Shown: positions 33,441-43,170 of the stretch, piece by piece
Numbering within the stretch: position 1 is the first letter of the stretch
How the letters are laid out: every line of letters starts with the position of its first letter
From: Adiantum capillus-veneris
Taxonomy: Eukaryota; Streptophyta; Polypodiopsida; Polypodiales; Pteridaceae
Direction: 5' to 3'
DNA: 64,000 bases
Assembly (NCBI GenBank): GCA_014529385.2
Contig: CM043963.1
Coordinates: 75,273,912 to 75,337,911, forward strand
Made by a program: the position numbers and the translations under genes
Notes under the pieces: model-generated
Told to the model about the DNA's origin: nothing
Databases searched by the model: none
The model's input: only the letters and a program-made list of their open reading frames with translations

Positions 33441-34722
33441 TCAAGAGATGGGAGGAGGGAAAAGCCACACAGGTGGACAGTAGTGCCATCTGAGCACCCC
33501 CTGGACCATGGAGTAAAACGGCCCAGGGCGCCAGAGACGAAGGAAAGCCTCGCGGCGCTCCCGCATGCGGTCGGAGCTGCCTTGTAGTCCCTCAAGCTGT
33601 CCTTTGAGAGTATGGATCAGCTCTAGCCAAAAGTCACGAACAGTCTCTGCTGGTGGTACAAGGCGAGCCTCAAAGATGCGGAAACAACGGGCCCGCCAGA
33701 TGAACCAGAGAGCTAGGCCGTTGATGAGCTCCCAACACTCCGCTCTCTCACTGCTCCACTCCTGTGGAGAAAGGTCTGTAGCAGGCTGGAGTGTAGGTCG
33801 ACCCCCCTGTATCACTATCATCCTGCTGGTGGAAGATAGCTCAAACTGAAGTGCCGGGCCCGTGAGGGTGGACCAAGCCGCCGCCCCCCAAGTGTACTGT
33901 CGAGCCGTGGAGAGGGCAGGCATCAGCCGAAGAACTCGTAGCCACACCTGCTGGGCCGAGGGACAGTCCCAAAGACAGTGTCGCTGACTCTCCACCAACT
34001 AATCACAGGCTGTACATGCGGCCGAGAGACCACTATGTACAAGCCAGCTCCCTACTGCTGTGGCTCTGTGTGCAACCAACCACTGGAACAAGGTGACGCG
34101 CCTCGGCTGTCTGGAGTCCCACAGCCTCTGCCAAAAAGCTGCCAAGAACTCAATTGTGAGACCCTCCTCCTGCCAATGACGTGCTGCAGCGGGGCGGGCC
34201 TCTCTCTATGCTGCAAGTATATGACGTCCAAGCCGAACAGTGTACTGAAAGAAAGGGACTCCTGGGCGGTCTGCAGAAGAGAATGGGTCCCTCCAAAGCC
34301 ACTCACCAGGATCCCATTGTACTCGTGCCAGTGGACAGCACTCCCAAGCCCATAGCCTCCAGTGTCCTGTCTCAAGAGCTGCTGGGTCAGGGTCTATGAC
34401 GCAAGTCCTCCCACAGATGCCCACAACTCGGATCCTCTGGAAACAACACTCTGCTACTTGCGGGGCCTCTACTGCAACTCTTTGTAATCGTCCCCCACCC
34501 TGAAGCTCGAAAAACAGGGCTGGGACAGTCTCTGAGCAAGCCCTGACTGAAATGAGAACCTCCAGTCGTGTGAAGGCTCCCATCCACCGGGGTGCTACTG
34601 GCTCGAGAGGCGTGAGCCAATCAGTAGGAACTGACTCTCAGATGTCCTGACACATGCTCTGAACCCCTCTCATGCCCTGTAGCTGGACAACCTGCACCTC
34701 CTCTGACAAACCTGTGAACTCT
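33441..34722 (-). pseudogene. LINE B ORF2 C-terminal part (copy B2)
   Basis: Continuation of ORF2 after the stop at 34725, in several frames: WMGAFTRLEVLISVRACSET, VVGICGRTCVIDPDPAALE, HWRLWAWECCPLARVQWDPG, a finger matching CAACDHLVESQRHCLWDC in copy B5 (one Cys and one His codon altered here, plus a stop), then an open end 33441-33998 (QQVWLRVLRLMPALSTARQY to PVWLFPPPIS). Its function is presumably RNA/DNA binding during insertion. Confidence 0.82.
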
Positions 34723-34724
34723 AG

Positions 34725-37700
34725 CTAGTCACCTAGAGAGCGCGCAGGACCTGCTGCCATGGGACCCCAAGAAACATGAGGCCTACTCCCAACCAAGTGG
34801 CCTCTCTGAGTGCTAACCATGGGGTTCCAGACGAGGGGCTGCCGTAGGCGCTCCTCCGTGCACGTCGGCTGTCGCTGCTCTAGGCCACGCCGCAATAGCT
34901 CCCAAGAACGAAGCAAACTCACAGTGAATCGGTCCTCCAGTCTCCTGCTCAAACCAACTCGGCGCAACTCTGTAAAGATCCATCTGGTCGAAGGTTGCCA
35001 AGGGCCTCCTGACTGAGGCACCCGGGCACGAAGCCTCTGCAACAAGAACTCCTTCCAGGGCTCCTCGCCTGGAAGAAGTCCTCTGACGACGAACTTCCCA
35101 AGAAGGGCTCTGCTCTGCTGTGCTGGATCAATGATCCCAAGACCTCCCTGAGAACAAGGAAGTGTGATGACCGACCAAGCCACCTTGGCTCGGGCAATCT
35201 GAGTGTCGCGACCTGACCAAAGGAAGTTCCTGATCAGCCTCTCTACCTGGCTGATGCAAGAACTCGAGAAGATCCAGCAAGAAGTGATGTACCACATAGT
35301 CGCCAACAACACCTGGTTGGCAACTACTACTCTACCAGCCAGCGAAAGTCGTGCTGAGCTCCAATGTAACAGCTTTCTCCTGATGGACAGGAGAAGAGGA
35401 GCAATTTGCTGCTCGGGGGACAAATCCAAACCAACCTGACAACCCAAGTACCGAACTGCAGTCCCTGGAGGAATCCACCTGAAACCCTCTCCTGGCATCC
35501 AATCTGGCACAGGAGCACTACCAACTGAGAAAGCCACTGTCTTTCTCCAGTTGATCAGTGCGCCCGATGCACAGCAGAAGGTCTCCAAAGCCTGCCCACA
35601 TCTGTGTAAATTGGCCTCCTGGCCCTCTAAGTACAAGGCTGAGTCGTCGGCAAACTCAGCGTCCAGAAGCTCATCTCCCCGTATAGGGAGTGCTAAGCCC
35701 CTCAAACCAACCTGCTGTGACACCAAGAATCTGCTCATCGCCTCCGCATAGAACAGAAAGAGAAAGGGGGCAAGAGGACAACCCTGTCTGACCGATCGTG
35801 TGAGCATGAAGCGCTCACCTCTACCTCCTGCCAAAAGCACCTGACTGTGGGCCTGTCTGTACAAAGCTGACACCCCTCTGATCCAAGCCTCTGAGAAGCC
35901 CATCCTGCGTAGCGTGCCCTCTAGAAAGTCCCAGTCAACTCTGTCGTATGCCTTCTCAAAATCGAGAAGAAGAATCACAAGGTCCTCCCCACGGAGCCGT
36001 GCATGGGCAAAAGCCTCCCAAAAAGTGAAGATGTTGTCAAGGATACTGCCTTCCTTGACAAAACCTGTCTGAGTCCCATGTATAAGGCTCTCCAAAAGTG
36101 GCTGAATCCTCAAACTCAGAGCCTTGGCAAGAATTTTGTAGGCTGAGTTGAGAATGGTGATGGGACGCCACTGTCGAATCTCATCCAAGGAGCCACCCTC
36201 CTTTGGAATGAGGTAAATCAGGCCCTCACTCATGCTATCCGGCATCACTCCTGTGTGCAGAATGTACTGAAAGGCACTACAAAGATCTGGGCCAAGCAGG
36301 TCCGAGTACTCCAAGAAGAAGCTGAAAGTCAGCCCATCCCCACCTGGACAGCTACCACGAGGGAGGGCCCTAAGAGCCGTGTGCAGCTCCTCAAGCTGAA
36401 GAGGTAACTCAAGCCTCTGCCGCATCTCCTCAATCACAAGACAAGGCATCTGTGCCCAAACCTGCTCCCTGCATGCATCCTGTCTCTCTGACTCGGGCTC
36501 AGCCGACAGTAGCTCACGGTAAAAGTCAGTAGCAACTGCACGCATATCCTCGGGCTCACAAACAACTGACCCATCGGGTCTCCTCAACTCATTGACCTTG
36601 GCATGCGAGTGCCGAGGTCCCACTGTCCCAAAAAAAGCACCTGTCACTCTATCACCCACCTGAGTCCACTGAGATGCCTGTCGGTGAAAGGCAAACTCAT
36701 GGCGCCTCTCCTCTGTGCAATCAAGCTCCTGTCGAGCCTGCTGTAACTGCTCCTCCAACCATGGACTGTCTGGATGCTGCTCCTGCATCCTCTGTACTGA
36801 AGCAATGCCTCGTCTGAGACGCTGCTGCTCCTCTCTCGCTGCAGCCCGTCGAGCCAAAGACTCCTGGAGAAAGAAGTGGCTAAGCTGAGCTAGGCCTGAG
36901 GCCACTCTGTCTGCAGGTGGAGCCTGGCTGTCCATGCCCTCTGTCCATAGAGCCTCGACCCTCTCTCTGAGTGCTGAGTCCAACAAGACCCGCTCTGGGA
37001 TGCGAAGCATCGTGCTCCCACTCCTTTGCCTGTCTACCACTGTGAGGATCACTGGTGCATGGTCCGAGAAGGATGTCCCTGCCAGGATGCCCACTGATCC
37101 CCCCAAGTCACTGAAGTGGTCACTAGTGTAGAAGCGATCTATGCGCGATAGATTCACTCCTCCCACTCTGCGGTCTGATCGAGAGAAGGCAAGACTCTCT
37201 GGAGGCCTCACAAAGCCAGAATGCTGCCATGTATCCGAGACCCTCAACGTCATACAAAACCTCTCCCAAGTTGCTAACTCGACTCCATGCAAAGTAGCAT
37301 GGCTGCCTCCGATCCTGTCAGAAGGGTCCTCCAACATGTTGAAGTCCCCTCCTACACACCACTGGTCAACCTGTGGCAAAGACTCAACAATCTGTGACCA
37401 AAACTCTGCACGAGCACTCGCCACATTGGGCGCATAGATGTTCAGGAAACCCACAAGGCTACCCTGAACCTGCATAGTAATCCACTGAGCCCTGCCTGGT
37501 ACAATAATCCCTCTGCCCACAATGGCCTGCTGTAATGAGTCCGCAATAGTCATACATACCCCACCCTGGATGCCTCCAGGTCCAAAAGCAGCTGACCAAA
37601 AGGTATCATAGCGTCCACGCAAAATCTGACCACATCGCCGAATGCGGCTCTCAGACAAATGGTGCTCCTGAAGCATAAGGAGATCAATCTCTCCTCCCAC

Positions 37701-37793
37701 AAGGCAACGCTGAAGCTCTTGACGCAATCGGCCCCGCTGTCGCTGAAACTGGGGCCCACCTAGTCCCTACACGTTCCACGAGACGATCCTCAT
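34725..37793 (-). CDS. LINE B ORF2: endonuclease and reverse transcriptase
   Basis: Open for 1000 residues from 37727. The native start is the ATG at 37793 (MRIVSWNV), but codon 9 is a TAG stop where the copy at 58943 has a sense codon. Domains: an AP endonuclease with LLMLQEHHLSE (Glu), CVGGDFNMLED (Asp-Asn), DRFYTS and FSDHAPVIL (terminal Asp-His), then a Gln/Glu-rich linker. The L1-type RT follows with GLIYLIPKEGG, RPITILNSAYKILAKALSLR, LLLDFEKAYDRVDWDFLE, SVRQGCPLAPFLFLFYAEAM and the FADD box (AEFADDSALYLEG). The frame ends at a premature TAG at 34725; homology continues to 33441. It copies element RNA at a nicked target. Confidence 0.9.
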
Positions 37794-38796
37794 GGGGAGC
37801 GAGAGAGAACAGATGCTGCCGTAGCAGCAAGACGAGCTATCTTCGAAGCAGGCTTGGATGGGGAGTAATCCGCATCCGAGCGTCCTCTAGATAGGCGAGA
37901 CTGCAGTGAGTGCTTGGTCCAAGCCCAAGTAGAGCGAGCCGTGCGTAAAGCAACCTCCTCTGTCCAGGAGTCCTCATGAATGAATACATAGCAAGGCAAA
38001 CACTGCGTATCAGCAAAAAAGTACACCACAATGTGTCTACATCCTGCTGAATCTGGGGGTGTCACCGCAAACTTGGCCAGTGGCCACAAAGTCTGCAGCA
38101 AATCTGTAACGCCCAGTTCTCCCATGTGGTGAGAGAACTCGAGAATCTGTGTATGCAACCATCCCACCAGTGAGTCGAGGGACCACTCTGTCTCAGTCCT
38201 GCCACAGAGGGGGAAGGAGAAACCAACTGCTGAGTCCAAGGCCTCTGTCCCCCTAGCGGCGAGGAACAAAGCGTGGACTCTGAAGCAGGCTGCCTCGTGG
38301 TCTGCTGCGGAATCGCCAAGAAAACGAGTAAACCCGTAATCGAAGAAATCCCAGCGGCGTCGGAGGTCAAAGCTCGTCAAACCACGAGGGATGGCTGCAA
38401 GAGGAGATGTCTGAATCTGCAGTGGGGGCCGCATGAAGGCTGACCCTCTCTCGCTAGGCGACTCGTGGCGAAGGCGCTGCCAAGAGATCTCCTAGCCGCC
38501 GGCGAGGGTCCAGTCTCCTGAGCCGACTGTGGTACTGAAGCAGAAGGAGGGGGAGAAGAGGCTGGGGGGGGGCGGGGGAGAGGAGAAGCGGGGTGGGGCG
38601 GCAGAGACATGGGGGGGCCAGGTGGGGAGTGAGCGGTAGCAGAGGGCAGGGGAGGGCATGAGGAGGAGGAGGGGAGATCGGAAGGCGGAGCGGCTGGCGA
38701 GGGTGAAGCGGAGGTGGTGGCTGGCGTAGGGGGCTCCTCCTGCTCAAGAGGACCAAAGCGGTTCCCCGTGGGAACCCACTGCTGTTGAGTAGGCAC
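37790..38796 (-). pseudogene. LINE B ORF1, Pro-rich linker and C-terminal domain
   Basis: Two frames (38377-38796 and 37790-38434) that are joined in one open frame in copy B5 (59230-59940). The linker is Pro/Ser-rich. The roughly 200-residue C-terminal domain has RRRWDFFDYGFTRFLGDSAA, CFRVHALFLAARGTEALDSA, WSLDSLVGWLHTQILEFSHH and CRHIVVYFFADTQCLPCYVF. I do not recognise this fold. Its stop TGA (37790-37792) overlaps the ORF2 ATG (37791-37793). Confidence 0.75.
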
Positions 38797-39694
38797 CTGG
38801 GGGCCACTCTGAGTGCCAGGCTGTCGCTGTGGCCCCTGACGTCGACGGCCACGGGCCTGCTGCCACCCCTCCTCCGCTGGAGCCCCAGGCTCGGAGGGTG
38901 GCGCTGAATCTGTGCTCTGTCGCTGGCTGTGGCTGCGGCCCAGCCTTGGCAGGCTGGGGCTGAGGCTTGGGTGCGGGTCGTGGTCTCCTCCGTGGACAGG
39001 CCTTCGCTAGGTGGCCCATCTGTCTGCAAATGAAGCACTGGTTCGGGAGACCCGAGTACTCCACACTCTGTCTAAACCAACCCCCACTCACCCGAGGCAG
39101 AAGGATGACCTTCGGGAGAGTGTGGGTATCTCTGACCAAAACTCGAACTGAAGGGATGCCAGCCGCCTTGGCAGCTATTGATGCTGCCATACGAGGTGTC
39201 TCCAGGACAGTTCCGATGGCGGAGCCAATCCTGGAGAGAAGTGGAAGGTACTCCCTCCGTAAACCTGGAAAGCAGACTGAGATGGGGATGTCCGCCTCCT
39301 CTACTAGCACATCCGAAGACGGGTCAAAACCATGTCGCCACTGTCGAAAGTGGGCGCGTGATGCTCGGATGGCCAATGGACTCATAGCTATGACCTTGGA
39401 GGCCATCTCGGAAGTCTCGAACTCAATCTGGTAGTACCCCCGTCCGAGAATCTGGACATCCAAGATCTTGCCCACCTCTGCGAGGAGGCGGGCCTGGAGA
39501 AGGTCTCGCAGCTCTCCTCTGCTAGGACGAGTGCCGAGAACCTTGCAGATGACAAAAGTCGCCTGCAAGCGTTCTACCTTTGTGGCAAGGCTCGCTTGCT
39601 CTGCCGGCGTAAGAGCAAGTCGAATGGTGGGCTCAGCGGGGTCGGGCGAGGGGGCTTCAGGCGAGTCCCTCTGAGGTGAAGCTGGAGCCTCCAT
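38744..39694 (-). CDS. LINE B ORF1, DUF4283 and zinc-knuckle part
   Basis: An open 316-residue frame from the ATG at 39694, which is conserved at 60824 in copy B5. Residues about 45-200 are a DUF4283-like domain (GKILDVQILGRGYYQIEFET, AIRASRAHFRQWRHGFDP, EEADIPISVCFPGLRREYLP). Near residue 235 is a CCHC knuckle, CFICRQMGHLAKAC. A Pro/Gln/Arg-rich part follows. One frameshift near 38780 separates it from the next ORF1 part. It is the RNA-binding Gag-like protein of plant L1 elements. Confidence 0.87.
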   Translation of the reverse strand: MEAPASPQRDSPEAPSPDPAEPTIRLALTPAEQASLATKVERLQATFVICKVLGTRPSRGELRDLLQARLLAEVGKILDVQILGRGYYQIEFETSEMASKVIAMSPLAIRASRAHFRQWRHGFDPSSDVLVEEADIPISVCFPGLRREYLPLLSRIGSAIGTVLETPRMAASIAAKAAGIPSVRVLVRDTHTLPKVILLPRVSGGWFRQSVEYSGLPNQCFICRQMGHLAKACPRRRPRPAPKPQPQPAKAGPQPQPATEHRFSATLRAWGSSGGGVAAGPWPSTSGATATAWHSEWPPGAYSTAVGSHGEPLWSS

Positions 39695-39699
39695 CTGTG

Positions 39700-40166
39700 T
39701 CTACTGCTGAGTCGAAGAAGCGGGCGGCGAAGAAGAAACCTGCAAACAAGTCAGCCAGGCACTTTTCCGAAGAGAAAGTGCTGCCGAGCCAGGTGCAGAG
39801 GGCCTTCGGGAGCGAAGAGGATGGGGGGGGGTGATGAGGAGACAGCGAGGGCGAAGAGGGCAGCCGTGCAATGTGCGGGTGCACAAGCAGCAGCGAGCGG
39901 GGAAGGCAGAGCGAGAGGAGGGCAGCGGGCTGCGGCAGCTAAGGGGCAGTGCGCAGACAGGGGTGGGCAGCGGGCTGCGGCAGCTAATGGGGCAGCGCGC
40001 GCAGATAGGGGGGGGCAGCGGGTGGGTTGAGAGGCAGTGCGCAGGGGCTGAAGGGGGTGGGGGGGCAGCGAAGGGGCAGCGGGGGGAGGGAGGGGGGGGG
40101 GGGGAGGAGAGCGATGGCGCAACAGCAAAAGGGGGGGGGGGGGGGCGAGCAGCAGTAGCGGGCCTC
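39700..40166 (-). promoter_or_regulatory. LINE B 5' UTR with tandem repeats and G-runs
   Basis: The 5' UTR upstream of ORF1. It contains a 45-bp tandem unit (GGCAGCGGGCTGCGGCAGCT at 39921 and 39966). At 40060-40145 there are G-runs of up to about 15 on the plus strand (C-runs in element sense). An internal promoter would lie here by analogy with other LINEs. The same kind of sequence precedes ORF1 in copy B5 (60900-61218). Confidence 0.6.
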
Positions 40167-40182
40167 GATTTTCATGTCATTT
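40167..40182. repeat. Target-site duplication of LINE copy B2, right
   Basis: GATTTTCATGTCATTT, identical to 33278-33293. It is followed by AGTACAGGTGT, matching the other copy of the duplicated host segment near 33012 (AGTACAGGTGG). Confidence 0.9.
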
Positions 40183-40500
40183 AGTACAGGTGTGCGCAAA
40201 AACTACAAAGAGGATAATGCCCAATGATTAAGCCAAAGCCCTCAACAAGAGGATCGAGATGCCATGCAACTAGAAATGGTCTAAAAAAATTTCTAAAATT
40301 TACTAGAAACGGTCAAAAAATATCTCTAAAGTCTTCTGAGCGATGTCCTGAATAGTAAATGAGAAAAGTAATGCTAGGAGCTCCGCGCATTAAACTACTA
40401 CACTAAAATGCCATTGGCAGAGTCTGCATCTGCTTCCTAATGTCATCTGAAAAACAAAATAGCCTAAACCAAGAAAGTGTAATTTAAGAAATTTTCATAC

Positions 40501-40541
40501 CATTATCCAAGCATACTACACCGTTATCAGGCATTGCTCTC
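40501..40541 (-). CDS. Acetolactate synthase-like exon (RAMPDNGVVCLDNG)
   Basis: A 41-nt exon lies between an acceptor TTTTTGCAG and a donor GTATGA. It starts with the third base of a codon and then reads RAMPDNGVVCLDN, leaving one base (G) for the next exon. The peptide matches the segment of bacterial-type acetolactate synthases just before the GxYKIWFAR motif. Joined to the exon at 16950-16984 it restores the Gly codon and gives CLDNGMYKIW. The next exon is about 23.5 kb away. On its own this exon is too short to be convincing; the support is the phase match and the seamless protein join. Confidence 0.72.
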
Positions 40542-41809
40542 CTGCAAAAATGGAAAAGCGACCATTGTAAACTTTCCTCAGAACTGACGATCAAGTAAAG
40601 TTTTGTGTTCATCATAATAGTAGCAGCATAATGACATAGTTTAGCCTCTTGTTTTTCTAGGAAAATGCAATTCTTGCTTGAGAAGATTTTAAATTTTCTA
40701 AACCATTCACATCCAAAGATGCAAAGTCTATCCCTGTAAGCAGGGTACCACTGCCACTCCAAAAAGTTGATTGCAGCACTCATGGAGTACAATTCACAAC
40801 TGGTTGATTGAAAAGAAAATTTAAAACTATCACATCACAATATCCTGTTTGCAGTGAGAACAAGATATTTCATACTGGACACAATTGAAATCCACGTTAC
40901 ACATGCATATCTACTCTGAGATTTCAGTGCAATGAGCTCTCTTCGAAGCTTGAATTATGTTATTTTATGGAGCACATGAAGAAGAATAATCTCAAGTAAG
41001 ATTTTTGATCGAGACAAAGACGTTCAAAAGCTGAATAAGACCGTCTTCCCAGCAGGTTGGATGAGTTCAATTAGCGAGTACCTTTTGTAATCAAAGCTCT
41101 TGATACAATCACAATCGATGAGATAAATGTGTAGTTAAGGAGATAGCATTGTGTATGATCCCACCTCCACCAGATTGGTGAAAAATATGTTTGATATAGA
41201 AGCTCATCCCTCAAGGCAAAAGCAGAGCCTCAACCCCCTGTCTATGGTGTACTCCTCCATTGTCTTTTGCATGGATGAGATTGTTGTCTGGGTAATGAAA
41301 ATAATGTGGCAGCATGCTTGTGGAATGCAACTTACTCACTAGTATATGTTGAGCCTTCAATCGTTTCACCTTTACGAAGCAATCCTCTAGAAAATCGATA
41401 GATTATGTTGTGCCTTCAATCGTTTCACCTCTATAAAGAAATCTAGAAAAGTTGATAGATATGGCCTCTTGCTCATTCAAAAGACTTTTAATATCAAGTA
41501 GGTGGATTCTCATGAGATCTTCCACAATGTCACCGTTCAAGTAGGTGGATACAAGTGATCAAGGTTCTCCGAGGCCTATGTAGCTAATATGTACAAAAGA
41601 CCTTTGCTTTTTTGGTGAAGAGCTTAAATCTAATGCACAAATTCCCTCACTTTACAAAGTAGTAGTGCCAGTTAGCTGAAAATCTTTTAGTGAGGCTTTA
41701 GTCATACATATTGGAAAAGGTTCTCTAGAGTGGCGCTAGTGCACTATAATGACCAGTAACTTGCATTACAAGAGGTCCAAAAAGTTTTTAATGTACCTAG
41801 TGGGCTATA
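40542..41809. other. Intergenic or intronic sequence, no further exon recognised
   Basis: Non-repetitive AT-rich sequence upstream of the first visible acetolactate synthase-like exon. It holds a 59-bp tandem duplication (41346 and 41405). No coding block of the family was recognised. Confidence 0.5.
41346..41463. repeat. Tandem duplication, 59-bp unit
   Basis: Two diverged copies beginning ATGTTGAGCCTTCAATCGTT (41346) and ATGTTGTGCCTTCAATCGTT (41405), each ending near GATAGAT. Confidence 0.8.
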
Positions 41810-42295
41810 TCACAAAATGGAGGGGGGGAAGAGCCACACAGGTTGCCTATAGCACCAATGGATACGATGGTCTACGGTAAAGAAGAAGTTCTGGCCGCCA
41901 CAGCTGAATGAGTGCTTAGCCCCTTCTCTCAGCCTTTTCGGATCTGCCGTGTATGATCTCATCCTGTTTTCTAAGAGTGTGAACAAGTTCCAGTCAACAA
42001 GTGCACACTCTCGTTGCGGGGGGTTGGAGTTTGTCCTTGAAAGACTTTGAAGCATCGTGCCCACCCATACAAACCATAGTCCAAGGCTATGTATCAACTC
42101 CCATCTATTCATGTGTCCAGAGTGACGGCGAGAAAACCCATATCTGATATGCCTGTGGTGAGGAAGGGAGGCGAGCAAGTCAAAATCATGATTCTTGAGC
42201 GTGTGCTTTTGCATGAGAGGTTGTTTGGGACGATGGAGGAGATTTGGTAGCAGTGATGAGCATGGCGGGGGATGCAGCACCGTAGATAGTGACAA
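41810..42295 (-). mobile_element. Family B-like LINE fragment B3
   Basis: An open minus-strand frame reading RWELIHSLGLWFVWVGTMLQ and, at its end, HRIHWCYRQPVWLFPPSIL. These match the extreme C terminus of family B ORF2 (CWELINGLALWFIWRARCF and CPPVWLFPPPIS in copy B2) with many substitutions. It is a diverged subfamily or an old copy, with no catalytic part. Confidence 0.75.
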
Positions 42296-42851
42296 GGATA
42301 GCAGAGCTAAGCTGAGTCTTTCACAAGATTTCCCATGGACGATTGCTTGAGATTCAGGAGTGTGAGTGACGATTGAGGAGTTGCTTGCCTTCTCTGAACA
42401 GGTACACGAGAGGTAGCCAGATGGCGAGTGGATCGAGACTTCGCTAGTCTGACCATATCTATTAGACAGATCTGTCCTCTTGTGCCTTTCTTGTTTCTTC
42501 GTAGAGGCCTTGACTAGCTATCTCACGACTCGCGAAGTTCGGCTCAAGGGATTGCATATGCCTATTTGTGAAGTGGCGTTTGGATACAGAATTTTCTGAT
42601 GACACTACATTGTATATGTACGAGTAAGTAAAGAGGGGCCAACAGGCTCCTAAGGCCTTTTGTATGGCTTCATGCTGATCAATTGGTGCAAGATGGTTGC
42701 ACTTTGGATTGGTTGCAGAAGTGGCAACAGCGAGGGAAAGACAAGGGGGAGGAACAATTGGTGTGGGGCATAAAAAGGGAACAAAGAATGAGAGCAAGCG
42801 AGGGTGGTGGTCTGGCAATGAATCTGTACCAAGCTATAGTGTCGGGCAACC
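42296..42851. other. Unassigned sequence
   Basis: No gene or known repeat seen. The short frames present have no recognisable motifs. Confidence 0.4.
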
Positions 42852-42981
42852 TGTAGCAGGCTACAGCGTCACAGGACATAGATAGCAGTTACAGTTGGCT
42901 TTGGACAATGGTTACAGTTGGCCTTGGGTTCATGCTCGGTGGGGGTTAGTGATACTAGTAGTCCAATATACATGGCAGACA

Positions 42982-43001
42982 GATGATGATGATGATGATG
43001 A
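42982..43001. repeat. (GAT)n tail of LINE copy A6
   Basis: About 20 bases of GAT repeats ((ATC)n in LINE sense). It takes the place of the ATTTC plus (TC)n end seen in the other family A copies. Confidence 0.9.
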
Positions 43002-43170
43002 TATATTATTAACGTCTTCAAAAGGCCAAAATGACCTATGAGACCATCAGATACAAAGTGGTGAATCTAATACAATGTCTGAAGTACAAGTACAAAAAGT
43101 ACTGAAAGTAAAAATAAAAATGAAAACTGAAATGAAGTGTGAAATGTGAAAATGTAGAATAGGCCCTCAA

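Larger units (their letters stand above)
33294..40166 (-). mobile_element. Family B LINE copy B2, full length
   Basis: A complete 6.9-kb L1-type element: a C-rich 5' UTR with tandem repeats (39700-40166), ORF1, ORF2 overlapping by ATGA, a 3' UTR and poly(A) (T-tract 33294-33306). It is flanked by a 16-bp target-site duplication. Few disruptions: one frameshift in the ORF1 linker, a stop at ORF2 codon 9, a stop at 34725 and frameshifts in the C-terminal part. Confidence 0.93.

Noticed and set aside
39751-40184. Several long frames on both strands rich in Ala, Gly, Pro and Arg
   Set aside because: Low-complexity C-rich 5' UTR of a family B LINE; composition explains the open frames.
40749-40799. 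Possible extra exon before 40541 (frame CELYSMSAAINFLEWQ)
   Set aside because: The splice sites and phase would fit, but the peptide does not match the expected acetolactate synthase segment.
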